Source: Aquabacterium sp. A7-Y (GTDB taxonomy: Bacteria > Pseudomonadota > Gammaproteobacteria > Burkholderiales > Burkholderiaceae_C). Taken from it: a stretch of DNA of 64,000 bases. The number at the start of each line of letters is the position of its first letter. Position 1 is the stretch's first letter. Location: the NCBI RefSeq assembly GCF_026153205.1, contig NZ_JAPFBW010000003.1, positions 186,001 through 250,000 of the forward strand, given 5' to 3'. Positions 36,301-44,676 of this stretch are shown piece by piece. A model generated the notes under the pieces. It made no database searches. It was given only the letters and a program-made list of their open reading frames with translations, and had not been told where the DNA came from. Made by a program: the position numbers and the translations under genes.

Positions 36301-37514
36301 TCTTCAATGATCCCGCTGGGGATCGCTGGCGCAGCGACGTCCTCGAAACGGCTGCGGGAGGTGTTGCGCCTCATGAGCACATGGCGTGCGAGTGGGAAAG
36401 GGTGTGCCACTACGAGGAGGACTGCTACCGGTTCGACCGCGCAGGCCGTCTGGTCTTTTGCCACTCCGCAGGGAGTTCGACCGACGCCTCGCATGCTGCG
36501 GAGAAAGACGTCAGCTTGCTGTGGGATGCCAATCAGCGACTGGTGCGCAGTGAGACCGATGGCACCGAAACCATCTACTTGTACGACCCCTTGGGCCGGA
36601 GAGTGCTGAAGAGAACCGGCGACAGCAGTACGGTCTTCTTCTGGGATGGCGATGCCCTGTTAGGTGAGCAAAGCCTTGCTGCCCCCCGCGACGAACTGTG
36701 GCCAAAAGCGGTCGAGCCCGTGCTGCCCGGCCTCCAAGGCGAGCATCGACCGGGCAGCGGCGTCAGGGAGTACGTGTACGACCCGGGTACTTTCATTCCT
36801 TTGATCCTGATAGACAAAGAAGCGCGAGCGGGGCCGTTTTTCTATTACCAAAATGAACCGAACGGTTCTCCCACACGGCTGATCGACAGAAGCGGGCAGG
36901 TGGTCTGGGCCGCGGAGTACGACGTATGGGGACGGCTCGGTACCTTGCATATCGGCACAGTTTTCAATCCGATCCGCATGCAAGGGCAGTACGAAGACGT
37001 GGAGACGGGTTTTTACTACAACAGATATAGGTACTATGCGCCGCATGTCGGGTGTTTTCTGGCGCCCGACCCGATTGGACTTCTCGGTGGGACGAATGTC
37101 TACCAATATGCGCCGAACACCAAAACATGGTCAGATCCCCTCGGTCTGGCGAGTGTTGTCGGCTTCAAGAGATGGCGCAGAGGCGAGCCCATCGACAAGC
37201 CGCTGCCGGATGGAAGCGCGCCCGACTGGGATACCGTGAGATCAAGATACTGGAAAAACAGGTACGAGCTAGCAAGACACACGGGGGAGTTTTCGCCGCA
37301 GCAGCTCGCTGAACTGCGAAAGGGAAATGCGCCGATGGACTACAATCGAAGGACCGGACAATGGGAGCGGCGCGAACTGCATCATGTGCATGCGCAACAA
37401 TATGCCGGGCCCAACAACCCATTGAATCTGCGCGAATTGACGCCGGATCAGCACGCTGAAGTCGATCCGTTCAGGCACAGGGCTGGCGTCCAGACATGTA
37501 GGGGAATTCTATAG
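33375..37514 (+). CDS. PAAR-like/RHS polymorphic toxin with HNH-type C-terminal tip
   Basis: 1379 residues from the ATG at 33375 (GGAG ten bases upstream; a second ATG follows at once). Residues 1-130 form a PAAR-like tip domain (PTPHMSVVFDPFDYVPIIGATVSVFGMKRA, a His/Cys-poor variant), suggesting delivery on a T6SS spike. A linker and DUF6531-type entry (EPVNILTGEVVVEQVDFTLQG) lead into about 900 residues of YD/RHS repeats (YDAAGDLTGVRDALGN, YDEKSRLIEVGLPDG). The RHS core box is QYEDVETGFYYNRYRYYAPHVGCFLAPDPIGLLGGTNVYQYAPN, ending at DPLGLA. The variable C-terminal ~120 residues end with RRELHHVHAQQYAGPNNPLNLRELTPDQHAEVDPFRH, an LHH/HNH-like metal-nuclease pattern. The toxin is probably released inside target cells as a DNase. 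Confidence 0.9.
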   Translation: MMPSAKHGDPQLGIDIHLCVVPPSPSPVPLPTPHMSVVFDPFDYVPIIGATVSVFGMKRATAGTGAIVVHIPPGFPFAPMLPDKDDELFMGSATVLADGDPLSYLALPVLGCQVAGMPSPPRPKKKRISPPRLLPTTFNLAIPTTVRVGGPPTISMMGMAAKGAFAGLGKLAKSKFAKNLGDRFKKFRQKLFKNMDPGFLKCKVLRAEPVNILTGEVVVEQVDFTLQGRISLAWVRSYSSNSRRQGACGYGWESPADARLEVDREDGSVMFCHPSEGAALFPNLPAAQGDGAAVLELMDGALLSEHGDEFRVRTKGDLIYHFPKALMAAIDEGRLEYPIGRISDLCGNWLQYERLEGELSAIRESAGRQLGIEHQNGRIYRLWLSVPETGFRHPFVEYEYDAAGDLTGVRDALGNPYCFAYDAHHMVRHTDRTGLSFHYAYDSSGESRQVVHAWGDGGLHDYRFSYWPAVRETRISDALGHVWVVHCDERSLPILEIDPLGGRTIFEYDDAGRTVAVVDAGNHRTAYSFDERGNLVTLIRPDGSSIEIEFDADNKPTCIRDPNGGLWRQRWDARGLLLEQASPLGAVTRYEYAESGLPVAQIDPLQGMTGFDYDVNGYLAAIRDPLLNVTRVRRDDLGNVLERTDPLGHARTYAYDEKSRLIEVGLPDGTRIHCNYDAQDRLVRYVDENGAETRFDYLGQGAVKRRTQPDGHSIEYHYDGEERLVGVTNQRGETYQLRRDALGRVVEEIDYWGQSTSYEFDVSGHLRRSCNALGQIVLFDADACGRIRRKTFEHPLVAGKLYEESFDFDLNGRLIRCANPDIEVVRCFDLEGRLVEERQGSFVVRNTYDEVGNRVKRETSAGNRVLYDHDALGRLLMVQVNDEPALTIERDAAGQALKETLGSGLDRHYRYDEQGRVLAQGLKRGEEWLFATQFEYNRAGELTERRDTKYGLDRYSYDLQGQIHEHVNPQGELRRFFNDPAGDRWRSDVLETAAGGVAPHEHMACEWERVCHYEEDCYRFDRAGRLVFCHSAGSSTDASHAAEKDVSLLWDANQRLVRSETDGTETIYLYDPLGRRVLKRTGDSSTVFFWDGDALLGEQSLAAPRDELWPKAVEPVLPGLQGEHRPGSGVREYVYDPGTFIPLILIDKEARAGPFFYYQNEPNGSPTRLIDRSGQVVWAAEYDVWGRLGTLHIGTVFNPIRMQGQYEDVETGFYYNRYRYYAPHVGCFLAPDPIGLLGGTNVYQYAPNTKTWSDPLGLASVVGFKRWRRGEPIDKPLPDGSAPDWDTVRSRYWKNRYELARHTGEFSPQQLAELRKGNAPMDYNRRTGQWERRELHHVHAQQYAGPNNPLNLRELTPDQHAEVDPFRHRAGVQTCRGIL

Positions 37515-37516
37515 TC

Positions 37517-37987
37517 ATGGAATACGATAGATTGCACGAGAAAGAGGTGGTGTCGTTTATCGCCGAGTCTCCGAAACCCATCGCAACACTGCGAGCGTGC
37601 CTGCTTCAGGCCGGGTTCACATTGCACGACGATGTATTCAGCCTGGACCGGAAGGGGCGGGTGCCGCCGTGGCAGCACAGTGCGGTGGCTGAGGTGAAAG
37701 TGCTGAATCGGGGAGAGGAGATCTTTGAACAGGACGGTGAATGGGATCAAGCGGATCTGGAGTATCTGTTCGCGTTTCTTCCTTCTGAGTGCCAGGAAAA
37801 ATTTCTGGATGCCGTGGATCGCATTTCTGAATGCCTGGGCTTGCCGCCACACCATCAAGGTCGGGGCGTGGACCGGGCAGATCTGAAGTCACAGTTCGAG
37901 CATTGCTTGAAAGATCTGGAACAATTGGGAGAAGTCCCGGGCTCAGAAACGCTGGCGATCCTCATCCAGGACACCTATCCGCGATAG
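37517..37987 (+). CDS. Putative immunity protein for the RHS toxin
   Basis: 156 residues; its ATG lies two bases after the toxin stop, so translation is coupled. The protein is acidic and soluble, with no signal or membrane helix, as expected for a cytoplasmic inhibitor of a nuclease tip. Sequence highlights are LRACLLQAGFTLHDDVF and WDQADLEYLFAFLPSECQEKFLDAVDRISECLGLPP. I do not recognise a named family. The assignment is by position and charge. GC content is lower than in the rhs core, in line with the toxin tip and immunity gene being exchanged as a cassette. Confidence 0.75.
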   Translation: MEYDRLHEKEVVSFIAESPKPIATLRACLLQAGFTLHDDVFSLDRKGRVPPWQHSAVAEVKVLNRGEEIFEQDGEWDQADLEYLFAFLPSECQEKFLDAVDRISECLGLPPHHQGRGVDRADLKSQFEHCLKDLEQLGEVPGSETLAILIQDTYPR

Positions 37988-38374
37988 GCGTCTCCGATGC
38001 CAGAACCGCCACCACCGAAACTCGCCCTGCAGAGCCCTCCGCCATGCCCGACGGGCGACCCCGCACGATGTTCATGCTCGTCACCGTGGCGAAGTCGGGC
38101 AGCACCACCTTGACGATCCTGCCCGTGGTCGGTCGCATCACGGCCGTGATGCCGTTCCAGAAGCACGGTCGGGTGGTCGCGTGACGAAACTGCGTCAGGC
38201 CGGTGAAGTAGCAGTTGATGCCGGTCGAAGGCGTGCCGCCGGCGTCCAACGCAGTCGGCACCGTGGTCTTCGACCGGCTGGCGGCATGGACGAGATGGAG
38301 ATGGCAACCGGCGTCCCCAACGGTACAGCTCCCTCGGTGGCCCCTGTCCGCCGCTGCGCGAACGTTGGCGGGAT
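37988..38374. other. 387-bp stretch after the immunity gene without a supported gene
   Basis: A minus-strand open frame covers most of it (37962-38420) and includes GTPSTGINCYFTGLTQFRHATTRPCFWNGI, which has some protein character. It overlaps the immunity gene, has no ribosome binding site and matches nothing I know. It may be debris of an older toxin tip or an unrelated decayed gene. Confidence 0.4.
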
Positions 38375-38590
38375 TCAGACGTGCACCCGCTGCCCGCCAT
38401 GCCGGCGCCCGAAAAACCATAACAAGGCTCGTGCGAGCGCCTCGGGCTGTTCTTCCGGGATGTTGTGCCCGCAGTTTTTCATCTCGTGGATGCCGATGCC
38501 GTCGGTCGTCACACGGCGCGATTCGAACGCAAGGGTGGAAGCGTCGGCAGGCATCACTGCTGGTTCGGACGGCGCTGCGGAGCTGCTCAT
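38375..38590 (-). pseudogene. Internally deleted alpha/beta-hydrolase
   Basis: A 71-residue frame starting in an ATGA overlap with the SnoaL-like gene. After about 25 residues it reads IHEMKNCGHNIPEEQPEALARALLWFFG, the C-terminal catalytic-His region of an alpha/beta-hydrolase (normal pattern GCGHWIPEEQPEALA). The lid, the nucleophile and the rest of the core are missing, so an in-frame deletion of some 200 or more codons is inferred. It cannot be an active hydrolase, though it could still be translated. Confidence 0.6.
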
Positions 38591-39018
38591 CGCGCAGCGC
38601 CGGGGTTCTTGTCTCCGAGGACTGTTTCGACCAGGGCCGTGTCCAGGTATTCGCTGACGCGAGCGATCTTTTCTCCGTTCATCTCGCAGATCCAGCAATA
38701 GTCGTTTCGATAGGGCTGTCCTGCCTGTGTCAGAGCGTCCCCTTTCCATTCGACGATCACGGCCGTGCCGTCCGCATAGATGCGTATCGCTCGCGGGACC
38801 AGCGGAGCCGAAAGAGCAGCAAAGAGGGGGGACAACAGCTGTTGAGTCAGCGCATCCTTTCCCGTATAGACGCCGGACCAGCTCGTGCTGCCTTTGACCT
38901 CCCAGACCACATCGTCGGCCAGCAGGGTCATGAGCGGCTCCAGCTCGCCCGCAGCGAAACGATCGAAGGCATGCGCGACGAGCGCTCGAGCCGGACGGTC
39001 TGAAGAAGATGGATTCAT
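38587..39018 (-). CDS. SnoaL-like/NTF2-fold protein
   Basis: 143 residues from the ATG at 39018, with AAGGAAAAACC upstream. The SnoaL-like NTF2 fold is recognised from ALVAHAFDRFAAGELEPLMTLLADDVVWEVKGSTSWSGVYTGKDAL, then VEWKGDALTQAGQPYRNDYCWICEMNGEKIARVSEYLDT. Proteins of this group are often isomerases or ligand-binding proteins of unknown substrate. The hydrolase remnant following it in an ATGA overlap shows it was once the first gene of a two-gene catabolic or detoxification unit. Bases 39019-39354 upstream hold no gene that I can support. Confidence 0.8.
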   Translation of the reverse strand: MNPSSSDRPARALVAHAFDRFAAGELEPLMTLLADDVVWEVKGSTSWSGVYTGKDALTQQLLSPLFAALSAPLVPRAIRIYADGTAVIVEWKGDALTQAGQPYRNDYCWICEMNGEKIARVSEYLDTALVETVLGDKNPGAAR

Positions 39019-39354
39019 GGTTTTTCCTTTCATGTCGGTATGGCGCGATGGAGGCGGGGGCGTGGAGCGATGGACAGCCCGGGCCCTTCCTTCGACTGAC
39101 GCTATGCTGGCGTGACAGGGAGGCGGTATCAATCGGATACCGCAAGGTGACTGGATACCCGGAGGAAACCACGATGGTGGGAACGACGTCGAAGGGCCCT
39201 GGGCCGGCTTGCTGTTGCGCGCCTGGTCGGTCAAGACCATCGTGCGGACGCTGGCGGCCCAGGCGCGATTCGATGCCAGGGAGGCTCAGGCAGGGCAGGC
39301 GCAGATCCACAGGGCTTGAACCGGACGCCGAGGATCGCCGCGAGGTCCGCGTGG

Positions 39355-40221
39355 ATGGAACCGCCGTCCCCCGTACCGGCCGTACAAGACAACAAGGAGT
39401 GGCTGTTGATCGACAAGGACTCGACCTTCGTGCTGGGCGCTCAGGACCCCGAGATGCGGGAGATCGAGCGCCTGCTCGAGGATGAGAAGCTGGTCTGCCT
39501 GCATGCCGCCAGGGCAGGGCGGCGTTGCAGCCCGCAAACCGCCTATGCGGCCGACGGGGTCGTGAAGGTCGGGCCCGACAACGTGCACCGGCCCGCGCTG
39601 CTGCTGCCCAAGGCGCCGCTGGTGCTTGTCGAGTGTGGCCTGCCGGGGCGCGAGGCGGCGCTCAGGGTAGACCACCACCATCCCGGCGACCCCGGCTACA
39701 CCGTGCCACCCGAGGACTACCTGCGCGGCGCCTCGCTGGGCCAGGTGCTGATGCTGCTGGAGCGCGAGCCCACCGAGACCCAGCGCCTGCTGGCTGCCGG
39801 CGACCACTGCCTGACGGCGGCCTACCAGGGCGCCTGCCCCGGTGTCGATCCGGGTGAACTGCTGTTCCTGCGCGCCTCCTGGCGGGCCAAGATCAGCGGC
39901 CGCACGCTCAGTGACGTCGTCGAGGGCATTCTCGACGCAGCTCAGCGCGTGCGCCGCCACCATGACAGCGAATTCGGCGAGAGCCGCTTCCTGGACCCCA
40001 CCGAGATTCCTGTCGACCTCGCCGAGGGCGCGGCCTATGCCGGCATGCCGGTGCGCTACCGGGCCCTGCTGCCCGACGGCGTGCTCAAGGAGATGTACAA
40101 GGGTGGCGGGCCCGAGTCGGTCGAGGCCTTCATGGCCGAACACCGCGAGGCCGGTCGGCGCGTGTACGGCAACCCCTATCGGGGCTACGCAGGCGCTTAC
40201 TGGGACGGCGGGGCCGGCTGA
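39355..40221 (+). CDS. Conserved hypothetical protein with DHHHPGDPGY motif
   Basis: 288 residues from the ATG at 39355 (a TTG at 39316 is also open). The sequence begins WLLIDKDSTFVLGAQDPEMREIERLL, then PLVLVECGLPGREAALRVDHHHPGDPGYTVPPEDYLRGASLGQVLMLL. It also has GDHCLTAAYQGACPGVDPGELLFLR and TEIPVDLAEGAAYAGMPVRYR. The Asp-His-His-His run and nearby His/Asp residues suggest a metal site reminiscent of DHH phosphoesterases, but the rest does not fit that family clearly. No signal or membrane segment. It is monocistronic, ahead of the hybrid kinase. I do not assign a function. Confidence 0.75.
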   Translation: MEPPSPVPAVQDNKEWLLIDKDSTFVLGAQDPEMREIERLLEDEKLVCLHAARAGRRCSPQTAYAADGVVKVGPDNVHRPALLLPKAPLVLVECGLPGREAALRVDHHHPGDPGYTVPPEDYLRGASLGQVLMLLEREPTETQRLLAAGDHCLTAAYQGACPGVDPGELLFLRASWRAKISGRTLSDVVEGILDAAQRVRRHHDSEFGESRFLDPTEIPVDLAEGAAYAGMPVRYRALLPDGVLKEMYKGGGPESVEAFMAEHREAGRRVYGNPYRGYAGAYWDGGAG

Positions 40222-40317
40222 GGCCCGCCGCGGGCTCCTATAATCGCCGCTCATGCGTCGCATGGGCGTTCGCGCCGGGGTCACCGACCCTGCCGCCCTG
40301 CGGGTCACTGCCCTCCC

Positions 40318-42480
40318 ATGCCCCACCGCATCAACCACAGCTTGCTGTTCAGACTGTCGCCCAACGCCTACACGGTGCTGGACCCGCAGTGGACCATCGT
40401 CGACGCGAACGACGCCTACCTCGCCGTCACCTCGCGCACGCGCGACGAGCTGATCGGCCGCAACATGTTCGAGGCCTTCCCCGGCAACCCGGCGGATCCC
40501 GACGATGCCAGCGTGGCGCAGCTGCGCGATTCGCTCGAACAGGCCCTGCAACAGCGGCGGCCCCACCACCTGGCGCTGATCCGCTACGCGATCCCGCAGC
40601 AGCGCGACGGCCGTACCGTGTTCGAGGAGCGCTACTGGAGTGCCACCCACACCCCCGTGCTGGACGACGCGGGCGAGGTGGTGGCGGTGCTGCAGCACAC
40701 CGTGGACGTGACCGAGCTGCAGCAGCTCAAGAAGGCCCTGCGCGCCGTCGAGCAGGCGCGCGCCAACGAGATCGAAGGCGGGGTCTTCAAGCGCGCTCAG
40801 GCGGTACAGGCGGCGCACGAGGTGCTGGACATGCAGCATCGCCACTTGCGCCGGCTGTTCGAGCAGGCGCCGGGTTTCATCGCGGTGATGCGCGGGCCGT
40901 CGCATGTGTTCGACCTGGTGAACCAGGCCTATGTGCAGCTGGTGGGCCATCGCGACATCGTCGGCAAGCCCGCGCGCGAGGCCTTGCCCGAGGTTGCCGG
41001 GCAGGGCTTTTTCGAGCTGCTGGACCGTGTCTACGAGACCGGCGAGGCCTTCGTCGGCCGCGGCATGCGGGTCGAGGTACAGCGCGAGCCCGAGGCCGCG
41101 CTCGAGGAGCGCTATCTCGACTTCGTCTACCAGCCGGTGCTGGACGCCGGCGGCAACGTCTCGGGCATCTTCGCCCAGGGTCAGGACATCACCGAGCAGC
41201 GTCGTGCCCAGGAGGAGATGAACCGCTACCGCTCGCAGCTCGAAGCGCTGGTGCGCGAGCGCACCGAGGCGCTGGAGCGCAGCGAAGCCCAGCGGGCCGA
41301 GACCCAGGCGCAGCTGCAGCACGTGCAGAAGCTCGAAGCGCTGGGCCGGCTCACCGGCGGGGTGGCGCACGATTTCAACAACCTGCTGCAGGTGATCGGC
41401 AACAGCCTGCACCTGCTCAAGCGTCTCACCAGCGGCAACGCCACCGCGCAACGTTGGCTGGGTGTGGCCGACAACGCGGTGGCCAACGGGTCCAAGCTCA
41501 CCGGCCAGCTGCTGGCCTTCGCGCGGCGCCAGCCGCTGGAGCCCCGCACCCTGGCGCTGGGCCGCGTGATGCGCGGCATGAATGACCTGCTGCGGCGTGT
41601 GCTGGGCGAGACGGTCGAGCTGGAGGTGAAGGTCGCGGACGATCTGTGGAACACCTTCGCCGATCCCTCCCAGCTCGAGAACGTGGTGCTCAACCTGGCG
41701 ATCAACGCGCGCGACGCGATGGGCGAGGCCGGCAAGCTGACAGTGGCCTGCGAGAACGCGGTGCTGGACGAGCACTACGCCCGCTCGCAGGCCGATGTGC
41801 GGCCGGGCGAGTACGTGCTGCTGGCGGTCACCGACACGGGCAGCGGCATGCCGCCGGAGGTGCTGGAGCGCGCCTTCGAGCCGTTTTTCTCGACCAAGCC
41901 GGAGGGCGTGGGCACCGGGCTGGGCCTCAGCATGGTGTACGGCTTCGTCACCCAGAGCGGCGGGCACGTGAAGATCTACAGCGAGCCGGGCCACGGCACC
42001 ACCGTCAAGGTGTTCCTGCCGCGTGCGCTGGAGGATGACACCCGCAGCGACAAGCCGGCCACGGGGCCGGTCCGGGGCGGCGACGAGACCATCCTGGTGG
42101 TCGAGGACGATCCGGAGGTGCTCGCCACGACAGTGGAGACGCTCTCGGAGCTGGGCTACCGTGTGCTCAAGGCCCACGACGGCCAGAGCGGGCTGGCCAT
42201 CGTGCAGAGCGGCATCCCGATCGACCTGCTGTTCACCGACGTCGTGATGCCGGGGCCGCTGCGCAGTCCCGAGCTGGCGCGTCAGGCGCAGGCCCTGCTG
42301 CCCCAGCTGCGGGTGCTGTTCACCTCCGGCTATACCGAGGAGGCCATCGTGCACGGCGGCCGCCTCGACCCCGGCGTGCACCTCATCAGCAAACCCTACC
42401 GGCGCGAGGAGCTGGCCCGGAAGATCCGCCAGCTGCTGCCGGGTCGCCCGGCGGCCGACGGGTCGACCGGCTCCTCCTAG
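40318..42480 (+). CDS. PAS-domain hybrid sensor histidine kinase with C-terminal receiver
   Basis: 720 residues. It has no membrane helix, so it is a cytoplasmic sensor. PAS 1 is at about residues 5-130 (YTVLDPQWTIVDANDAYLAVTSRTRDELIGRNMFEAFPGNP); PAS 2 is at about 180-300 (FEQAPGFIAVMRGPSHVFDLVNQAYVQLVGHRDIVGKPAREALPE). A coiled coil leads to the dimerisation helix with His351 in GGVAHDFNNLLQVI. The ATPase domain has NLAINARDAM (N box), DTGSGMPPEVLERAFEPFFSTK (G1) and GTGLGLSMVYG (G2). The receiver domain has VVEDDPEV, Asp641 (TDVVMPG) and the conserved Lys (ISKPYRREEL). The AHDFNNLL form is typical of the HWE-like/HisKA 4-type hybrid kinases common in Burkholderiales. The signal is unknown. 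Confidence 0.93.
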   Translation: MPHRINHSLLFRLSPNAYTVLDPQWTIVDANDAYLAVTSRTRDELIGRNMFEAFPGNPADPDDASVAQLRDSLEQALQQRRPHHLALIRYAIPQQRDGRTVFEERYWSATHTPVLDDAGEVVAVLQHTVDVTELQQLKKALRAVEQARANEIEGGVFKRAQAVQAAHEVLDMQHRHLRRLFEQAPGFIAVMRGPSHVFDLVNQAYVQLVGHRDIVGKPAREALPEVAGQGFFELLDRVYETGEAFVGRGMRVEVQREPEAALEERYLDFVYQPVLDAGGNVSGIFAQGQDITEQRRAQEEMNRYRSQLEALVRERTEALERSEAQRAETQAQLQHVQKLEALGRLTGGVAHDFNNLLQVIGNSLHLLKRLTSGNATAQRWLGVADNAVANGSKLTGQLLAFARRQPLEPRTLALGRVMRGMNDLLRRVLGETVELEVKVADDLWNTFADPSQLENVVLNLAINARDAMGEAGKLTVACENAVLDEHYARSQADVRPGEYVLLAVTDTGSGMPPEVLERAFEPFFSTKPEGVGTGLGLSMVYGFVTQSGGHVKIYSEPGHGTTVKVFLPRALEDDTRSDKPATGPVRGGDETILVVEDDPEVLATTVETLSELGYRVLKAHDGQSGLAIVQSGIPIDLLFTDVVMPGPLRSPELARQAQALLPQLRVLFTSGYTEEAIVHGGRLDPGVHLISKPYRREELARKIRQLLPGRPAADGSTGSS

Positions 42481-42489
42481 TCCCCTGAA

Positions 42490-44499
42490 CTAGTGCAGGG
42501 CCCGGTTGCGCGCCAGCTGCGCACGCGGCTCCTCGTCGCCGCCATCGGCCAGACCGCGGAACAGGGCATCGAGTTCAAGCTCCAGCGCGCTCAAGCCCGC
42601 GTCGGCGGGATGGCGGCCGACGATGCCGGCGAGCACCGAGCGCATCTCGTGTGCTTCGCTGTCGAGCTCCTCGTGCAGATAGGCGCGGGCCAGACGCTGC
42701 GCCGCGCCGGCATGCGCGGCGGCGAGTTGGGCATCGCCGGGATGGCGATGCGCCACCATGGCGATCTGGTTGTAGAGGTCGCGCGCCTTGTGCAGGCGGC
42801 CCTGGCTCAGTTCGCCGATCTGCAGCGCCGCGGCCACCGTCGCGAAGCGCCCGGCCACGAAGGCGTCGGCCGGGTGCAGGGCCTCCATGTCGGCGGCCAG
42901 CCGGAACACCGCCCGCACGCCGCTCCATTGGCCCGCCTGCTGCGACAGCAAGGCCAGGTCGGCGGCAATGCCGCTCGCCATGGCCGCGCACAAGGGGTCG
43001 CGCGGGAAGCGGCGTGCCAGCCGTTCGGCCGTCGCCAGCAGGGCCGAGATCGCGTCGATGTGGCTGAGCGCGTCGTCCTGCGCGGACAGGTCGTTCGCCA
43101 TCTGGGCGGCGGCCAGCGCCAGGCTGCGCGCCACCTGCTGCGAGTCGGGATGGTGCCGGGCCAGCGCTTCCAGCGAGGCGCAGGCCGCCTGCGCCTCGGC
43201 CAGCCGGCCGGCGGCCGCCAGGGCGCTGCGCAATTCCTTGGTGGCCCAGGCGTGCAGGCCGGCGATGCGGGGCGGCTCGCCCGGCCGGTCCTTCATCGCG
43301 GCCACCACGTCGAGCAGGGCCCGGCCGCGCGGCAGCTCGCCGACAGCCAGATGGTCGACACACAGCGACGCGGCCGCCCAGGCGCGGGCGTAGGGCAGCG
43401 CGGCGTCGCGTCCCCAGTCCTGCGCGTAGAAGTCCAGCGGCCACTCGGTGGCACAGACCTCGGGCAGCGGATGGCGGCTCCACAGGTTGTCGCGCCTGGC
43501 CTTGTAGCGGTGCAGGGCCTCGGCGAACTCGTCGGCGTTGAAACCCATCCACACGCCGCGCCCGTAGAGCAGCGAAAGCAGGTAGGTGTCCCAGTCGGGG
43601 AAACGCCGCGCCGCCAGGGCCGCGCGCTGCAGGCAGCTCCAGGCCTCGCGCGGATGCAGGTAGCCGAGGTTGCAGCAGATGCGCGCCAGGTAGGCAGCGC
43701 GCTCCAAGTCATAGGCAGCGGTGGTGTCACAGCGGCCGGCAGCCGCCGCGCCGAAGGCGTCGTGGACGAGGTCGCGGGCGCGCGCCGTGGCCTGCACCGC
43801 CGCCGCAAGGTGCTTGCGAGCCTCGGCCAGCGTGCTGCAGCCGCGCTCGAGCAGGCAGAAGTTGGCCAGGTCGGCGGCCTGGCCGCGGCAGCTGGCCGGC
43901 ACGCGCGGGCTCTGCGCCGCCTCCTCGGCGGTGAAGGGCGGGGGCTCCTCGTCCGGGGCTTCCAGATAACCGCGCCGGCCGTAGAGCTCGTCCAGCCAGG
44001 TTTGCAGCTCGCTCCCCGGCTGGCCGCTGTTGAGCACCGCGAGCATCGCGTCGGCGCCGCGCTGCGGCGCGCGGGCGGCATCGATCAGATCGTCGATGCA
44101 CTTGCGCGCGCTGTCGCCGTCGACGATGCCCCACCATTGCTGCAGGCCTTCCTTCTCGGCCGCCTGCGCCAGGCGGGCCTGCAGCCGCTCCGGGGCGAGC
44201 CCGGCATTCGCCGTCATCACCGCGCCAAAGCCCAGCAGCCGGGCAGACAGCGCCTGCCCCGGGCCCTGCCAGGCAGCCGCCGGCCACGGACAACGACGGT
44301 CGAGCCGCCGCCGCCGCAGCGAGCGCACCAAACGCCGGACATGGAAGCCCACCGCGAAGCTGACCAGGCCCAGCATGCCGGCCATCACGCCGATGCCGAC
44401 CCAGTCGGGGACCGGGCCGGCTGCCCGGGCGCTGGTGCTGCAGGCAGCGAGGAAGGCGGCTGCAGCGAGAGGCCGCGGGCGCGAAGGGAAGGGCTTCAT
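42490..44499 (-). CDS. Membrane-anchored DUF1266-like, TPR-rich protein of unknown function
   Basis: 669 residues, converging on the kinase with nine bases between stop codons. An N-terminal signal-like segment (AAAAFLAACSTSARA) and a membrane helix at about residues 33-52 (VGIGVMAGMLGLVSFAVGFHV) precede a basic patch. A DUF1266-type region then includes LQQWWGIVDGDSARKCIDDLIDAAR, SLLYGRGVWMGFNADEFAEALHRYKARRDNLW and FYAQDWGRDAALPYARAWAAASLCVDHLAVGEL. The last ~300 residues are Ala/Leu-rich helical pairs like TPR repeats. The domain mix suggests a scaffold facing the cytoplasm. Not essential-looking; no operon partner. Confidence 0.65.
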   Translation of the reverse strand: MKPFPSRPRPLAAAAFLAACSTSARAAGPVPDWVGIGVMAGMLGLVSFAVGFHVRRLVRSLRRRRLDRRCPWPAAAWQGPGQALSARLLGFGAVMTANAGLAPERLQARLAQAAEKEGLQQWWGIVDGDSARKCIDDLIDAARAPQRGADAMLAVLNSGQPGSELQTWLDELYGRRGYLEAPDEEPPPFTAEEAAQSPRVPASCRGQAADLANFCLLERGCSTLAEARKHLAAAVQATARARDLVHDAFGAAAAGRCDTTAAYDLERAAYLARICCNLGYLHPREAWSCLQRAALAARRFPDWDTYLLSLLYGRGVWMGFNADEFAEALHRYKARRDNLWSRHPLPEVCATEWPLDFYAQDWGRDAALPYARAWAAASLCVDHLAVGELPRGRALLDVVAAMKDRPGEPPRIAGLHAWATKELRSALAAAGRLAEAQAACASLEALARHHPDSQQVARSLALAAAQMANDLSAQDDALSHIDAISALLATAERLARRFPRDPLCAAMASGIAADLALLSQQAGQWSGVRAVFRLAADMEALHPADAFVAGRFATVAAALQIGELSQGRLHKARDLYNQIAMVAHRHPGDAQLAAAHAGAAQRLARAYLHEELDSEAHEMRSVLAGIVGRHPADAGLSALELELDALFRGLADGGDEEPRAQLARNRALH

Positions 44500-44611
44500 G
44501 GGTGAGACGGAAGATGGGTGAACGCGGACGCGCCTGCCATTGTCGGCCCGGCAGGCGGGGCTTACGCACCCCCGTGCGGGGGATGGAACCCGGCTGTTAT
44601 CATGCCTCCGT

Positions 44612-44627
44612 TTAGTTAATTAGCTAA
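44612..44627. promoter_or_regulatory. Palindromic AT-rich operator upstream of the ArsR-type gene
   Basis: TTAGTTAATTAGCTAA is an AT-rich dyad (half-sites TTAGTTAA and TTAGCTAA) standing out sharply in GC-rich DNA, about 50 bases before the ArsR-family start. This size and placement suit autoregulation by a dimeric winged-helix repressor. It may also overlap the -10 region of the promoter. Confidence 0.55.
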
Positions 44628-44676
44628 GTATCGGCGCGACGATCTTCACTGTCGCGGCCTCCTGTGGAGCGGGCTC

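Noticed and set aside
37962-38420. Minus-strand 152-codon frame after the RHS immunity gene
   Set aside because: Overlaps the immunity gene end, lacks a ribosome binding site and has no recognisable domain.
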